Shown here: piece by piece, positions 1-8,870 of the stretch
Layout: each line of letters begins with the position of its first letter
Position numbering within the stretch: position 1 is the stretch's first letter
NCBI GenBank assembly: GCA_963742345.1
Contig: CAVULO010000003.1
Span: 1 to 64,000, forward strand
Origin: Pseudolabrys sp963742345
GTDB taxonomy: Bacteria > Pseudomonadota > Alphaproteobacteria > Rhizobiales > Xanthobacteraceae
DNA length: 64,000 nt
Direction: 5' to 3'
Notes under the pieces: generated by a model
What the model was told of the DNA's origin: nothing
Seen by the model: only the letters and a program-made list of their open reading frames with translations
Database searches by the model: none
Position numbers and translations under genes: made by a program

Positions 1-1118
1 CACAGGGACCCCTGCATAAAAGATCGCGGCCGAAAAAACTAATGCGCCGACCAACAAATTAAGGCTGTCGATGAAAAATACGTCTACCGTCGTATTTTCA
101 AATCATGCGCGATGGTCCAACGCATGGTGCTTGGCCTCCATGAGGATCAGCGTAAACGGGGTAAAGACACGATTCATTCAACGGCCACGCATCGACTCTT
201 TTTTGTTGCGTTTCTTGCCTCAGTTACTCAGTTGAGTCGCTTCTCAGCACGAGTTCAAACTGCCATGCCCCACATCGTGGCGGTGCGACAAACGATCTGA
301 CAAAGATGACCGAAGCCATAGCCGCAACCGATGCCGATGAATCATTCAACGAACAGGTAGCCGTCGGCTCATTCGTCCGGTTCAGACCCACGGCCTTTGG
401 CCGTGCGACCCTGAAAGGCTCTGCCGTTCCGGCGAGATCCGCCGTTTCCGAGATGGAAGAACCATGCGAGTGGCCGGATTCGCTGTTCGCAAGGACAAAG
501 CGAAAAGCGTTTGTTACATGGGAAACTCATCGTCCTCTAATTTCAAATCAGATTGTTAACCCGACGCCCCCACAGAGGGGGCTTCCTGAAGCCACGGCTT
601 CTGGCCGTGGTTCTTCACTTGCTCGAACGTGATTGTCACGCCATCGTGACCCGCTTTGGTGGAAGAGTATCGGAAGAAATGAGAGTCTTCGTCCCCGGAT
701 GACGGCGAGTAGGAACAAAATCGCCGCGAGAAATTGACAAACCGCAGATCGGGGATAAGCCTGGCGACGCGAATACGATGTTGCGTGCGCGAGAGACGAG
801 ACGGATTGCCAACGAATAAAACCGGGGTGTTGCCGTAGCCTTCCCGCGAGATGCAAGTTCCTAAACTCCAGTTACCGATTGCGGAATTGAAAAATACGTT
901 CTGATTCGCAATTCGCCTTCTTTATGCATTTTGGCTTGAATCGTTTTGAGCGGTTCTGTCTGATAGTCTCGAATGTTCACAACTTCTGCTGATGACCGAC
1001 ATGCTTGAAGGTCGCATACCGTTCTCAAGGTTCACCTTCCTTTTGAAGGACTTCTCTGAGCTTTGCCGTCAATTGTTGCAGGCCAGCATAACTTTCAAAT
1101 ACCGAAGTAAGGCGAGAA
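1..1118. other. Stretch with no supported gene, only small hairpins
   Basis: I see no reading frame here with a recognisable domain, a good ribosome binding site and consistent codon use. Several short perfect hairpins are present: CACGGCC/GGCCGTG near 390-410, CCACGGC/GCCGTGG near 593-612, and GTCACG/CGTGAC near 635-651. They are spaced like terminators or small intergenic repeats, but no T tract follows. At the left edge the minus strand could encode a hydrophobic stretch running off the window, without a clear start. Base composition is clearly lower in GC than the region after 4240, so this DNA does not look like the alphaproteobacterial backbone. Confidence 0.5.
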
Positions 1119-1319
1119 ATGCAGTGCCCAGAATGTGGTTCTTTCAACATTCATCGATGCGGGTGCTGGGGTTGGTTTCTCGTTATTGGGCTAGTGCTGC
1201 CTCTGGCTCGGTGTCATCACTGCAACAATCTTGCGCGTGCCTTTTTGGGCACGATTCGTGAATGCCCGCAGTCCGTCAATGAAATCTCGCAAGCGATTAC
1301 GACGTCCAACGAGCGATGA
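1119..1319 (+). CDS. Small zinc-ribbon protein with one hydrophobic segment
   Basis: This is a 66-residue protein. It opens with a CPECGS knuckle at residues 3-8 and has a second cysteine pair, RCHHC, around residues 31-35, separated by a hydrophobic stretch (WGWFLVIGLVLPL). This is the layout of short zinc-ribbon proteins of unknown function found in various environmental bacteria. Two CxxC-type knuckles correctly placed in so short a frame are unlikely by chance. No function can be assigned. No operon partner is visible, and the flanks on both sides are gene-poor. A zinc-binding membrane-associated small protein is the most one can say. Confidence 0.45.
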   Translation: MQCPECGSFNIHRCGCWGWFLVIGLVLPLARCHHCNNLARAFLGTIRECPQSVNEISQAITTSNER

Positions 1320-2217
1320 AGAATGAGGCAAACGACGATTTTATTTCCGCGGAACGATCTTTCCAAATCGAAATGGCGAATCGACAGTGGCGCCCAACGG
1401 CAACCAGACATTCCCTGACGATCGTCGCTTGAAATGGTTTGCCCATCGTCGTCTGACGATTCGGTAGTTCGGCGGCGAGCGATATCGATCCGATGACGTG
1501 CTGCATCTCAGTCAGCCAGAATCCCGAATTTGGTGCTGCGTAGTCGGCAGGCAATCGGGGCAGAGTGATCTAGAACACGCGAACACCCAACTACTGGCGG
1601 CTTCAATTGCTGAAAGCGAAGCCGTTGCACTCGTTCACGATGACCAAAGGGGCAAGCGATCGAATTGGGCGGGCGAGTTGGCGCATAATAGGCCGTCAGA
1701 AACGTCGTTTTTCGCCCGCGCCATCGCCTGGTGCGGACGACCGTCGAATGAGACCAGCGTCACTGGTTGTTGTGCCCGATGCTCGACGATCGAGCGGATG
1801 CTCTCCGGATCGATGACGTCGATGTCCGGCGTCGTTTCATTATGCGGACACGCTGTTTTGTCATTTGCTGCTGACGGGTAATTGGGTGAGCGCCAGCCTG
1901 AAGTTGGAGGGTTCGTTTTTAGCGACTCCCGGCGTGTTTCTGCGATGCGTCGGGTGAAGCCGCCGCTGCGGTAACTGAAACTCCGACTTCGCGGCCATGC
2001 TCAAAATGCTTTCTACCCTACCGCTGTCCGATGAGGAACGGGCCGAAGCCGCATCGAGTCTCTTGATCGGATCAAATCAATGAAGATGCGGCGAGGACGG
2101 GATTGAATTCCTTTTGAAACCCGTTTTCTAATTGTCACTCAGTCTTGCATATGCGTTTGATTTGAGTTTATTTTTCGTTAGGCTGGTTTCGGTGATCGGG
2201 ATGCCGAATTATTCGAT
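1320..2217. other. Stretch with no supported gene
   Basis: Reading frames here are short, overlap in several phases and carry no motif I recognise. A plus-strand frame starting near 1998 (MLKMLSTLPLSDEER...) has a protein-like beginning but stops after fewer than 30 codons, so it may be a remnant. AT-rich segments lie around 2100-2200 (22 of 60 bases are G or C in 2101-2160). The stretch looks like decayed or non-coding DNA. Confidence 0.45.
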
Positions 2218-2469
2218 TCACTGACGATCTTGCCCTGAAAACCGACTCCATTCTGCGAATGGCACGCGAAACGCCACTGATCCGCCCTCACTCAGTTCTC
2301 CCACCGCCGCCAGATCGGCCATCACAAAGAACTCCTCCCCAATCTCCTTAAGCAAATTGTAGGCGGCCGCAAGCGGATTCTCCCCTTTTCCCGTTTCCGG
2401 CGACTTCAAATCGTGATCATACGCGTACCACAGGCCGTCTTGCTCATGGACTTCGATATTGAGTGTCAT
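2218..2469 (-). CDS. Small acidic protein, possibly HicB-like
   Basis: This is an 83-residue acidic protein with an ATG start preceded by GGAG at ribosome-binding distance. Its first 40 residues (an E-x-D-G-L-W-Y-A-Y-D-H-D-L segment, then an alanine-rich helix) recall the beta-beta-beta-alpha opening of HicB-type antitoxins, but the similarity is loose and no DNA-binding C-terminal domain is evident. The start codon overlaps the stop of an upstream minus-strand frame (ATGA), suggesting translational coupling to the short gene upstream. No toxin can be named. I consider the gene real and its function unknown. Confidence 0.5.
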   Translation of the reverse strand: MTLNIEVHEQDGLWYAYDHDLKSPETGKGENPLAAAYNLLKEIGEEFFVMADLAAVGELSEGGSVAFRVPFAEWSRFSGQDRQ

Positions 2470-2559
2470 GGACTGCTCCGATGATTCGGCGGATGCACAT
2501 CGGCTCCCCGAAACGCATCAACATAATCCGAATTCGTAAAGATCGGTAAAACATGTTAC
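2470..2559 (-). pseudogene. C-terminal coding remnant coupled to the next small gene
   Basis: On the minus strand a frame reading ...PIFTNSDYVDAFRGADVH... ends with TGA placed exactly in an ATGA overlap with the start of the 83-residue gene downstream. The frame is open for only about 28 codons because an in-frame TAA lies just before it. An ATG at 2547-2549 (minus) would open the frame only if one base were lost or gained. The ATGA overlap is the main evidence that this was a coding sequence. The product is unknown. Confidence 0.3.
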
Positions 2560-2751
2560 TCGCCAACCTTAACGAATCTGGTCGCAGTGGAATCATTCAA
2601 TACAGAATTGAACCACCGGAACGGGATTCAAAGTCAAGGCATAACGGTCCTGCGAGTAGCGGTGAAATGTGGAGGCAACAGATGGAAACTCTCGAACGAT
2701 TGCGAGCGACATGATCGTCGGGATAGCCGACTTTTTGGTCGAAGTTCAATG

Positions 2752-4238
2752 TCAGCTGATCGTACCTTTGGCCGTTTGCAGCGTGACCGTGTAGTCGTTG
2801 CCGCTATTTCCGTCGTTGACCAGGTAGCCGGCATTGACTTGCAACGTGCTGCCGTTCACTCCGAGTCTGGCACTCGATGTGTAAGATTCGGTCCGACCGG
2901 TCACGGTGTCGGTCCCTTTCAGGCCGGTGACAGTCGGTATCGGCGCTGTGCGCTGGCGGTGGTTCCGTCATAGGCCTTGGTATTGGTCCTGGCGGTGATC
3001 GTCAGCGGAGCGGTGTGATGGTTCCGGTCGCGGAATTCACTGTCACCGTGTAATTCGTTCCGAGGTTTCCGCCTTGGATGACGTAATCGAGCTTTCACCT
3101 GCAGCGTGCTGCCGTTCAGTCCGAGGCACGTCCTTCGACGTGTAAGACTTCGGCCAGGCCGGTCACGGTATCGGTCCCTTTCAAGCCCGCTGACTGTCGG
3201 CACCGCGGTGGCGGTGGTCGTTCCATCGTAGACTTTCGTATTGTCGGCGACAGAGATCGTCAGCGCCGCAGGTGTGATGGTGCCGGTAGCGGTCTTCAGC
3301 GTGACCGTGTAGTCCTTTCCGCCGTTGCCGTCGTTGACGGCGTAGCCCGCGTGCCGACTTTCAGGGTGCTGCCGTTCGCGCCGAGCACGTTCTTCGACGC
3401 GTACGATTCGGCTCGCCGGTCACGGAATCGGTTCCCTTCAGGCCGCTGACGGTCGGCGCCGCGCCCGCCGACGTCGTGCCATCGTAGACCTTGGAGTTCG
3501 TCGCGGCGGTCATCGTCAGCGCCGCCGGGAAGATGGTGGCGGCCACCGGGGGAGTTGACCGTGACCGTGTAGTCGTTGCCGCCGTTGCCGTCGTTGACCG
3601 TGTAGCCGCCGTTGACCTGTACCGAACTAAGCGCCGCGGTTCCGAGCACATCTTTCGATGACGTACGATTGGGACAGGCCGGTCACGGTGTCCGGTCCCT
3701 TTCAGGCCGCTGACCGTCGGAGTCGACGATGTCGAGGTCGTGCCGTCGTAGTTCTTGTTACTCGTCCGGGCGGAGATCGACAACGCGGCCGGGGTGATCG
3801 TTCCGGCGGCGGTGTTCACGGTCACCGTGTAGTTGTTGCCGCCGTTCCCGCCTTGGATGACGTAACCGGACTTCACTTGCAGCGTGCTGCCATTCAGTCC
3901 AGGACGTCCTTCGAGGCGTAAGTCTCCGCCAGGCCGGTCACGATATCGGTCCCTTTCAGGCCGCTAACAGTCGGCACCGCGCTGGCGGTGGTGGTTCCGT
4001 CGTAGACTTTCGTATTGCCGGCGGCAGTGATCGTCAACGCTGCAGGTGTGATTGTGCCGGCGGTGCGGGCTTCAGGGCGACCGTGTAGTCCTTTCCGCCG
4101 TTGCCGTCGTTGACCGCGTACCCCGGCCTGACTTGCAGGGTGCTGCCGTTCGCTCCGAGCACGTTCTTCGACGCGTACGTTTCCGTCGACCGGTCACCGT
4201 ATCGGTTCCTTTCAGGCCGCTCACCGTCGGCGCCTGCG
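2752..4238 (-). pseudogene. YDG/MBG repeat tract of a large adhesin-like protein, C-terminal end, frameshifted
   Basis: On the minus strand, a module of about 260 bp (about 87 residues) is repeated roughly five and a half times. Each unit shows the order YDGTT, then TPTVSGLKGTD, then a Y-A-S-K-x-V-L segment, NGSTLKV, NGGNNYTVTVNTA and GTITPAAL. This is the consensus of the YDG and MBG domains found in filamentous-haemagglutinin-type surface and two-partner-secreted proteins. YDGTT positions lie near 3998, 3738, 3477, 3214 and 2964. The protein ends at a stop at 2752 shortly after NDYTVT. Frame changes occur in nearly every unit, so it cannot be translated as given. The N-terminal side is cut at 4238, where ribF sequence begins. 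Repeat-driven assembly trouble is likely. Confidence 0.7.
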
Positions 4239-4440
4239 CCCGATTTTGACGGTGACCTTTACGGCAAGGCGATCGATATCGCCTTTATCGGCTGGATCCG
4301 CCAGGAGCAGAAATTCGAATCGATTGACACACTCAAGCATCACATGACGGCTGATGCCGCCCAGGCCCGCGACGCGCTCAAGCGTGCGGGCAACGCATTT
4401 CCCGTGCTGGTCTACATCAGCCGATCAGCCTGCTACATAG
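4239..4440 (+). CDS. ribF: Bifunctional riboflavin kinase/FAD synthetase, C-terminal fragment
   Basis: The first alphaproteobacterial sequence in the window encodes DFDGDLYGKAIDIAFIGWIR followed by a KFES motif and a DALKRAG-type helix. This is the end of the riboflavin kinase domain of RibF, which makes FMN from riboflavin and then FAD. ribF directly before ileS and lspA is a common proteobacterial order. Everything upstream of the DFDGDLYG segment is missing and replaced by the repeat tract. Read without correction, the frame runs to 4547 and overlaps ileS by about 100 bases. A one-base shift in the CCC run near 4401 would give a stop at 4438-4440, just before ileS, which I prefer. The exact end is uncertain. 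Confidence 0.75.
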
Positions 4441-4446
4441 CCCGCC

Positions 4447-7400
4447 ATGTCGAAGCCCTGAGCGCGATTATTCCGAGACGCTGTACCTGCCGCAGACGGA
4501 ATTTCCGATGCGTGCCGGTTTGCCCCAGCGCGAGCCGGAAATTCTGACGCGGTGGCGCAGCCTCGACCTCTACGGCCGCCTGCGCGCGGCAGCCAAGGGC
4601 CGCCTGCGCTTCATCCTTCACGACGGCCCGCCCTACGCCAACGGCAACGTCCATATCGGCACAGCGCTTAACAAGATCCTCAAGGATGTGGTGACCAAAA
4701 GCCAGCAGATGCTTGGTTTCGACTCGAACTACCTGCCCGGCTGGGACTGTCACGGCCTGCCGATCGAATGGAAGATCGAGGAGGAATATCGCGCCAAGGG
4801 CCGCGACAAGGACAAGGTGCCGGTGATCGAATTCCGCCGCGAGTGCCGGCAGTTCGCCGAGCACTGGATCGGCGTGCAGCGCGCGGAGTTCGAGCGGCTC
4901 GGCGTGGTCGGCGATTGGGGGCACTACTACAGCACCATGAGCTACGCGGCCGAGGCGCAGATCGCGCGCGAGCTGATGAAGTTCGCGGCCAACGGCACGC
5001 TCTATCGCGGCTCGAAGCCGGTGATGTGGTCGGTGGTGGAGAAGACCGCGCTCGCGGAGGCGGAGGTCGAGTACGAGGATTATGTCGGACCAGGTGTGGG
5101 TGAAGTTTCCGTTGCTCAGGTGGAAGTTAGTTTTGATGAGCAAGCTTCCGAGAAGCATCGTAACGTCGCAGAGAAGATTGCAAACGAACTCCGCCAGAGT
5201 GCGGTTGTTATCTGGACCACCACTCCGTGGACAATTCCAGGCAATCGCGCGATTAGTTTTTCCGATCAGATTGAATACGGTGTCTATCAAGTAGTTGATG
5301 CGCCAACAGGTAATTGGGCAAAGCGAGGTGATCGTTTTGTACTCGCAACGAAGTTAGCCGTCGATGTCTTCAGGCAAGCGCGAGTAACCGCTTTCAATCA
5401 GCTGAATACTTTTAGTTTTGATGAGGGCTGGGCGCAGTTTCGTGACTCTGCAACCATCCACTCAAAGACTTTGCGGGAAATTATGAGTTCAAGGTGCCAT
5501 TGCTTGCGGGCGATCATGTCACCGATGATGCTGGCACCGGCTTTGTGCATACGGCGCCGGGTCATGGCCGCGACGACTTCGAGGTATGGATCGCGAATTT
5601 TGATCGCATGCAGAGGATTGTCGGTCCGAAGGATACGCTGGCATTGATGTATCGATTGACTAAGGGAATTCCCTATACAGTCGATGATGACGGTCGGTTT
5701 CACCGAAAGACGCGCCGGGGTTTTAGGGTAGCGCAAGTCATTACCGAAAAGGGTGAGAATGGCGATGCGAATGATGCGGTCATTAAGGCGCTCATCGACG
5801 CGGGCAACTGCTCTCGCGAGGGTCGTCTGAAACATCAATACCCGCATTCATGGCGCTCGAAGAAGCCCGTCATCTTCCGCAATACGCCGCAGTGGTTCAT
5901 CGCGATGGATAAAGACATCGCCAAAAAAGGTGACACGCTGCGCCACCGAGCGCTCTACGCCATCAAGGCCACGCGCTGGGGCCCGAGCAGGGCGAAAACC
6001 GCATCACCGGCATGATCGAGAGCCGCCCCGACTGGGTGATCTCGCGCCAGCGCGCCTGGGGTGTGCCGATCGCCGTGTTCGTTAAGGAAAAGCCGGACGG
6101 CTCGGTCGAAATCCTGCAAGACCCGGATCTGAATGTGCGCATCGTCGAGGCCTTCGAGAAAGAGGGCGCTGATGCTTGGTACAGAGCGGGCGCGCGTGAG
6201 CGCTTCCTCGGCAAGCTCGCCAACGATTCCTGGAAGAAGGTCGACGATATACTCGACGTTTGGTTCGACCCGGCTCAACGCATGCGTTTGTGCTGGAGGA
6301 TCCGGTTCATTTCCAGACGCTCGCCGGCATCAAACGCAAAATGGACGGCGGCAAAGATACGGTCATGTATCTCGAAGGCAGCGATCAGCACCGCGGCTGG
6401 TTCCACTCATCGCTTTTGGAAAGTTGTGGTACGCGCGGACGCGCGCCCTTTGACGTGGTCCTCACCCACGGCTTCGTGCTCGACGAGGGCGGTCGCAAAA
6501 TGTCGAAATCGCTCGGCAACGTCACCGCGCCCCAGGACGTGATCAAACAGTCCGGCGCCGACATCCTGCGCATGTGGGTTTGTGCATCCGACTATGCCGA
6601 CGACCTGCGCATCGGCCCTGAGATTTTAAAGACCACGGTCGAAACCTATCGCAAGCTGCGCAACACCGTCCGCTGGATGCTCGGTAGCCTCGCGCATTTC
6701 AGCGAGGACGATCGCGTCAAGCTCGAGAAGATGCCGGAGCTGGAACGCCTGATATTGCACAGTCTCCTATGAGCTCGACGTACTGGTGCGCAAGGCTTAC
6801 GCCGACTTTGACTACAAGCGCATCTTTGCGGCGCTATCGAGCTTCATGACCTCGGATTTGTCGGCGTTCTATTTCGACATTCGCAAGGATACGCTCTATT
6901 GCGATCCGTTTTCCTCGGTGAAGCGCAAAGCCTGTCTGACCGTGCTCGATCATTTGTTCCGCTGCACGGTCACATGGCTTGCGCCGATGCTCTGCTTCAC
7001 CGCGGAAGAATCATGGCTTTCGCGTTACGGGGAAGCTGCGAAATCCGTACATCTGGAACTCTTTCCCGACGTGCCGGCCTCCTGGCGCGACGACAGGCTC
7101 GCCGAGAAGTGGCGCAGGATTCGCACCGTGCGCCGCGTGGTCACCGGCGCCCTGGAAATCGAGCGCGCGCAAAAGCGCATCGGTTCGTCGCTCGAGGCAC
7201 ATCCGATCGTTCATGTATCGAACGCAGAACTGTACGAAGCGGTGGTCGATTGCGATCTCGCCGAAGTGTGCATCACCTCGGCGGCAACGCTCGTTCAGGA
7301 CGAAGGTCCGAATACCGCATTCCGTCTTCCGGATGTCGCGGGCGTGGCGGTCGTGCCCAATCTCGCCGAGGGCAAAAAATGCGCGCGCTCGTGGAAAATC

Positions 7401-7499
7401 CTCACCACCATCGGCGCCGACCCCGAATATCCGGATGTCTCGCCGCGTGACGCGCAGGCCCTGCGCGAATGGGAAGCCATGCGCAAGGCGGCGGAGTAA
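4447..7499 (+). CDS. ileS: Isoleucyl-tRNA synthetase, interrupted by several single-base indels
   Basis: This cytoplasmic enzyme charges tRNA-Ile. The start MSKPERDYSETLYLPQTEF is recovered if one C of the run at 4456-4458 is extra. The HIGH-type motif (PPYANGNVHIG) lies near 4630-4680, WTTTPWTIPGN and TDDAGTGFVHTAPGHG mark the editing domain, and KMSKS lies at about 6497-6511. The gene ends with the alphaproteobacterial tail SPRDAQALREWEAM. Seven frame changes are needed: extra base near 4457, extra near 5083, missing near 5118, missing near 5449, missing near 5987, missing near 6271 and extra near 6770. The predicted length of about 1,015 residues is normal. From 5085 to about 5935 base composition and codon use shift towards AT. 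lspA starts three bases after the stop. Sequencing error is more likely than a pseudogene, because the enzyme is essential. Confidence 0.93.
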
Positions 7500-7502
7500 T
7501 CC

Positions 7503-8012
7503 GTGTCTTACGTCACCGGTCCGCAAACGCAATTCGGGGTTTCCGTGGCGGCGATCGCCTGCCTCCTCGACCAGGCCAGCAAAGTTTACCTCCTGTTTGT
7601 GTTCGAACTTGCCGCCAATGGCCCGGTACGGATTGGCCCATTTATCGACATCATTCTGGCGCGCAACACAGGCATCAGCTACGGCCTGTTCCAGACCCCG
7701 GGCCCGCTTGGTCAGTGGGTCTTGCTCGTCTTCAAGGCGGTCGCCGTGCTGTTGCTCTGGATCTGGCTTGCGCGCGCCAAAGACCGGCTCACCGCCCTCT
7801 CGCTGGGCCTTATCATCGGGGGAGCTCTTGGCAACGCCATAGACCGTTTGGCCTATGGCTGGGTCGCCGATTTCGTCTTTTTCCACATTTCGACGCCGAA
7901 TTGGCAGTTCAACTGGTATGTTTTTAACCTGGCCGATGTAGCCATCGTTGCCGGGGTTATTGGCCTGTTGTATGAATCGTTGACAGCGGATCGCGCCGCA
8001 AAAGCGCCCTGA
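7503..8012 (+). CDS. lspA: Lipoprotein signal peptidase (signal peptidase II)
   Basis: This inner-membrane aspartyl protease removes the signal peptide from prolipoproteins after lipid attachment. It has 169 residues and four hydrophobic segments. The two catalytic aspartates sit in the conserved blocks GGALGNAIDR and VFNLADVAI, and an N-terminal LLDQASK block matches the family. The start is GTG, three bases downstream of the ileS stop, so the two genes are probably co-transcribed and coupled, as in many proteobacteria. A lipobox-bearing BamD is encoded at the right end of this window and is a probable substrate. Confidence 0.95.
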   Translation: MSYVTGPQTQFGVSVAAIACLLDQASKVYLLFVFELAANGPVRIGPFIDIILARNTGISYGLFQTPGPLGQWVLLVFKAVAVLLLWIWLARAKDRLTALSLGLIIGGALGNAIDRLAYGWVADFVFFHISTPNWQFNWYVFNLADVAIVAGVIGLLYESLTADRAAKAP

Positions 8013-8062
8013 TCGGCCGCCAAGAGTCGCGACAATTCAATGGTTCCAGGGTCCGGGTCCGG

Positions 8063-8776
8063 ATGAACACCAGGCGCAAACGTACGACTACCGTTTTTAG
8101 CGCGGGCGCCGCCCTGGGGCTGGCGCTCGGCGCGGCCGCCGTGCTTGTACCTGCCGCCGCGCGTGCGGCTGACGACGATGTTCCGGCCGACCAGAAATTT
8201 TTGCGCGGCATCATGGAAGGGCTCGGCCTCAAACGCGACGGCGAGGCGACCATCAATTATCAGGAACGCGCGCCGCTTGTGCTGCCACCTGGTCGCGCTC
8301 TGCCGCCGCCTGAGCAGGGCGACTCCGCAATCGCCAACAATCCGGCCTGGCCGAAGGACCCTGACGTCGCCCGCCGTAAAGCGGACGCGGCAGCGGCGAG
8401 AGATCGCAACATCAGCGACGAGCGCGAACGAGAGCAGAATCCGCTGCGCCCGGATCAATTGACTCCCGGAGGCCGCGCCAAGGCCAAGAAAAAGCAGGCG
8501 CAGACAGACAATGGCTATGACGCACCGGCCTCAGGCTTCGGAAATCAACTGCTGCCATCCCAGCTTGGCTCCAGTTCCAAAAGTGTGTTCGGTTCAATGT
8601 TTGGCGGCAATAAAGAAGAATCGGTAAAATTCACGGGCGAACCGCCGCGCACCTCGCTGACCGATCCTCCGCCCGGCTATCAAACTCCGTCGCCAGATCA
8701 GCCCTACGGCGCGGGCAAGGCAGGCGCGCCGAAGGCGACCGATAGCTACACCACACGCGGTGAGCTGACCCGATAA
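8063..8776 (+). CDS. Conserved exported protein of unknown function downstream of lspA
   Basis: This 237-residue protein has an N-terminal basic stretch and a hydrophobic alanine-rich segment ending in ARAAD, a typical Sec signal peptide. The mature part is proline-, alanine- and charge-rich: a YQERAPLVLPPGR block near residue 70, then a highly charged segment rich in R, K, E and A, and low-complexity glycine/serine/proline stretches. The APLVxPP block resembles the family annotated as DUF3035 in other alphaproteobacteria, but there is no lipobox cysteine here. It lies 50 bases after lspA and before the two M16 genes, a neighbourhood common in Bradyrhizobium relatives. Probably periplasmic, function unknown. 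Confidence 0.8.
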   Translation: MNTRRKRTTTVFSAGAALGLALGAAAVLVPAAARAADDDVPADQKFLRGIMEGLGLKRDGEATINYQERAPLVLPPGRALPPPEQGDSAIANNPAWPKDPDVARRKADAAAARDRNISDEREREQNPLRPDQLTPGGRAKAKKKQAQTDNGYDAPASGFGNQLLPSQLGSSSKSVFGSMFGGNKEESVKFTGEPPRTSLTDPPPGYQTPSPDQPYGAGKAGAPKATDSYTTRGELTR

Positions 8777-8870
8777 ACGTGACGGCCGACGGTCCAGCTT
8801 TGTTGCGTGGCTGGCGGCGTAATCCAATTTTGTGCTGCGGGGCGACCGCAACATAGCCAGGTCTGACATC

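Noticed and set aside
1..110. Hydrophobic minus-strand frame running off the left edge (VGALVFSAAIFYAG)
   Set aside because: It has no proper start codon or ribosome binding site and is too short to judge. It may be the start of a membrane protein but cannot be supported.
390..651. Short hairpins considered as terminators
   Set aside because: They are perfect but short, not followed by T tracts and not next to a supported gene.
2752..4238. Regular 260-bp repeats considered as a CRISPR array or satellite
   Set aside because: The units are coding YDG/MBG protein repeats with protein-level conservation. The unit length is far above CRISPR repeat size and there are no unique spacers between identical repeats.
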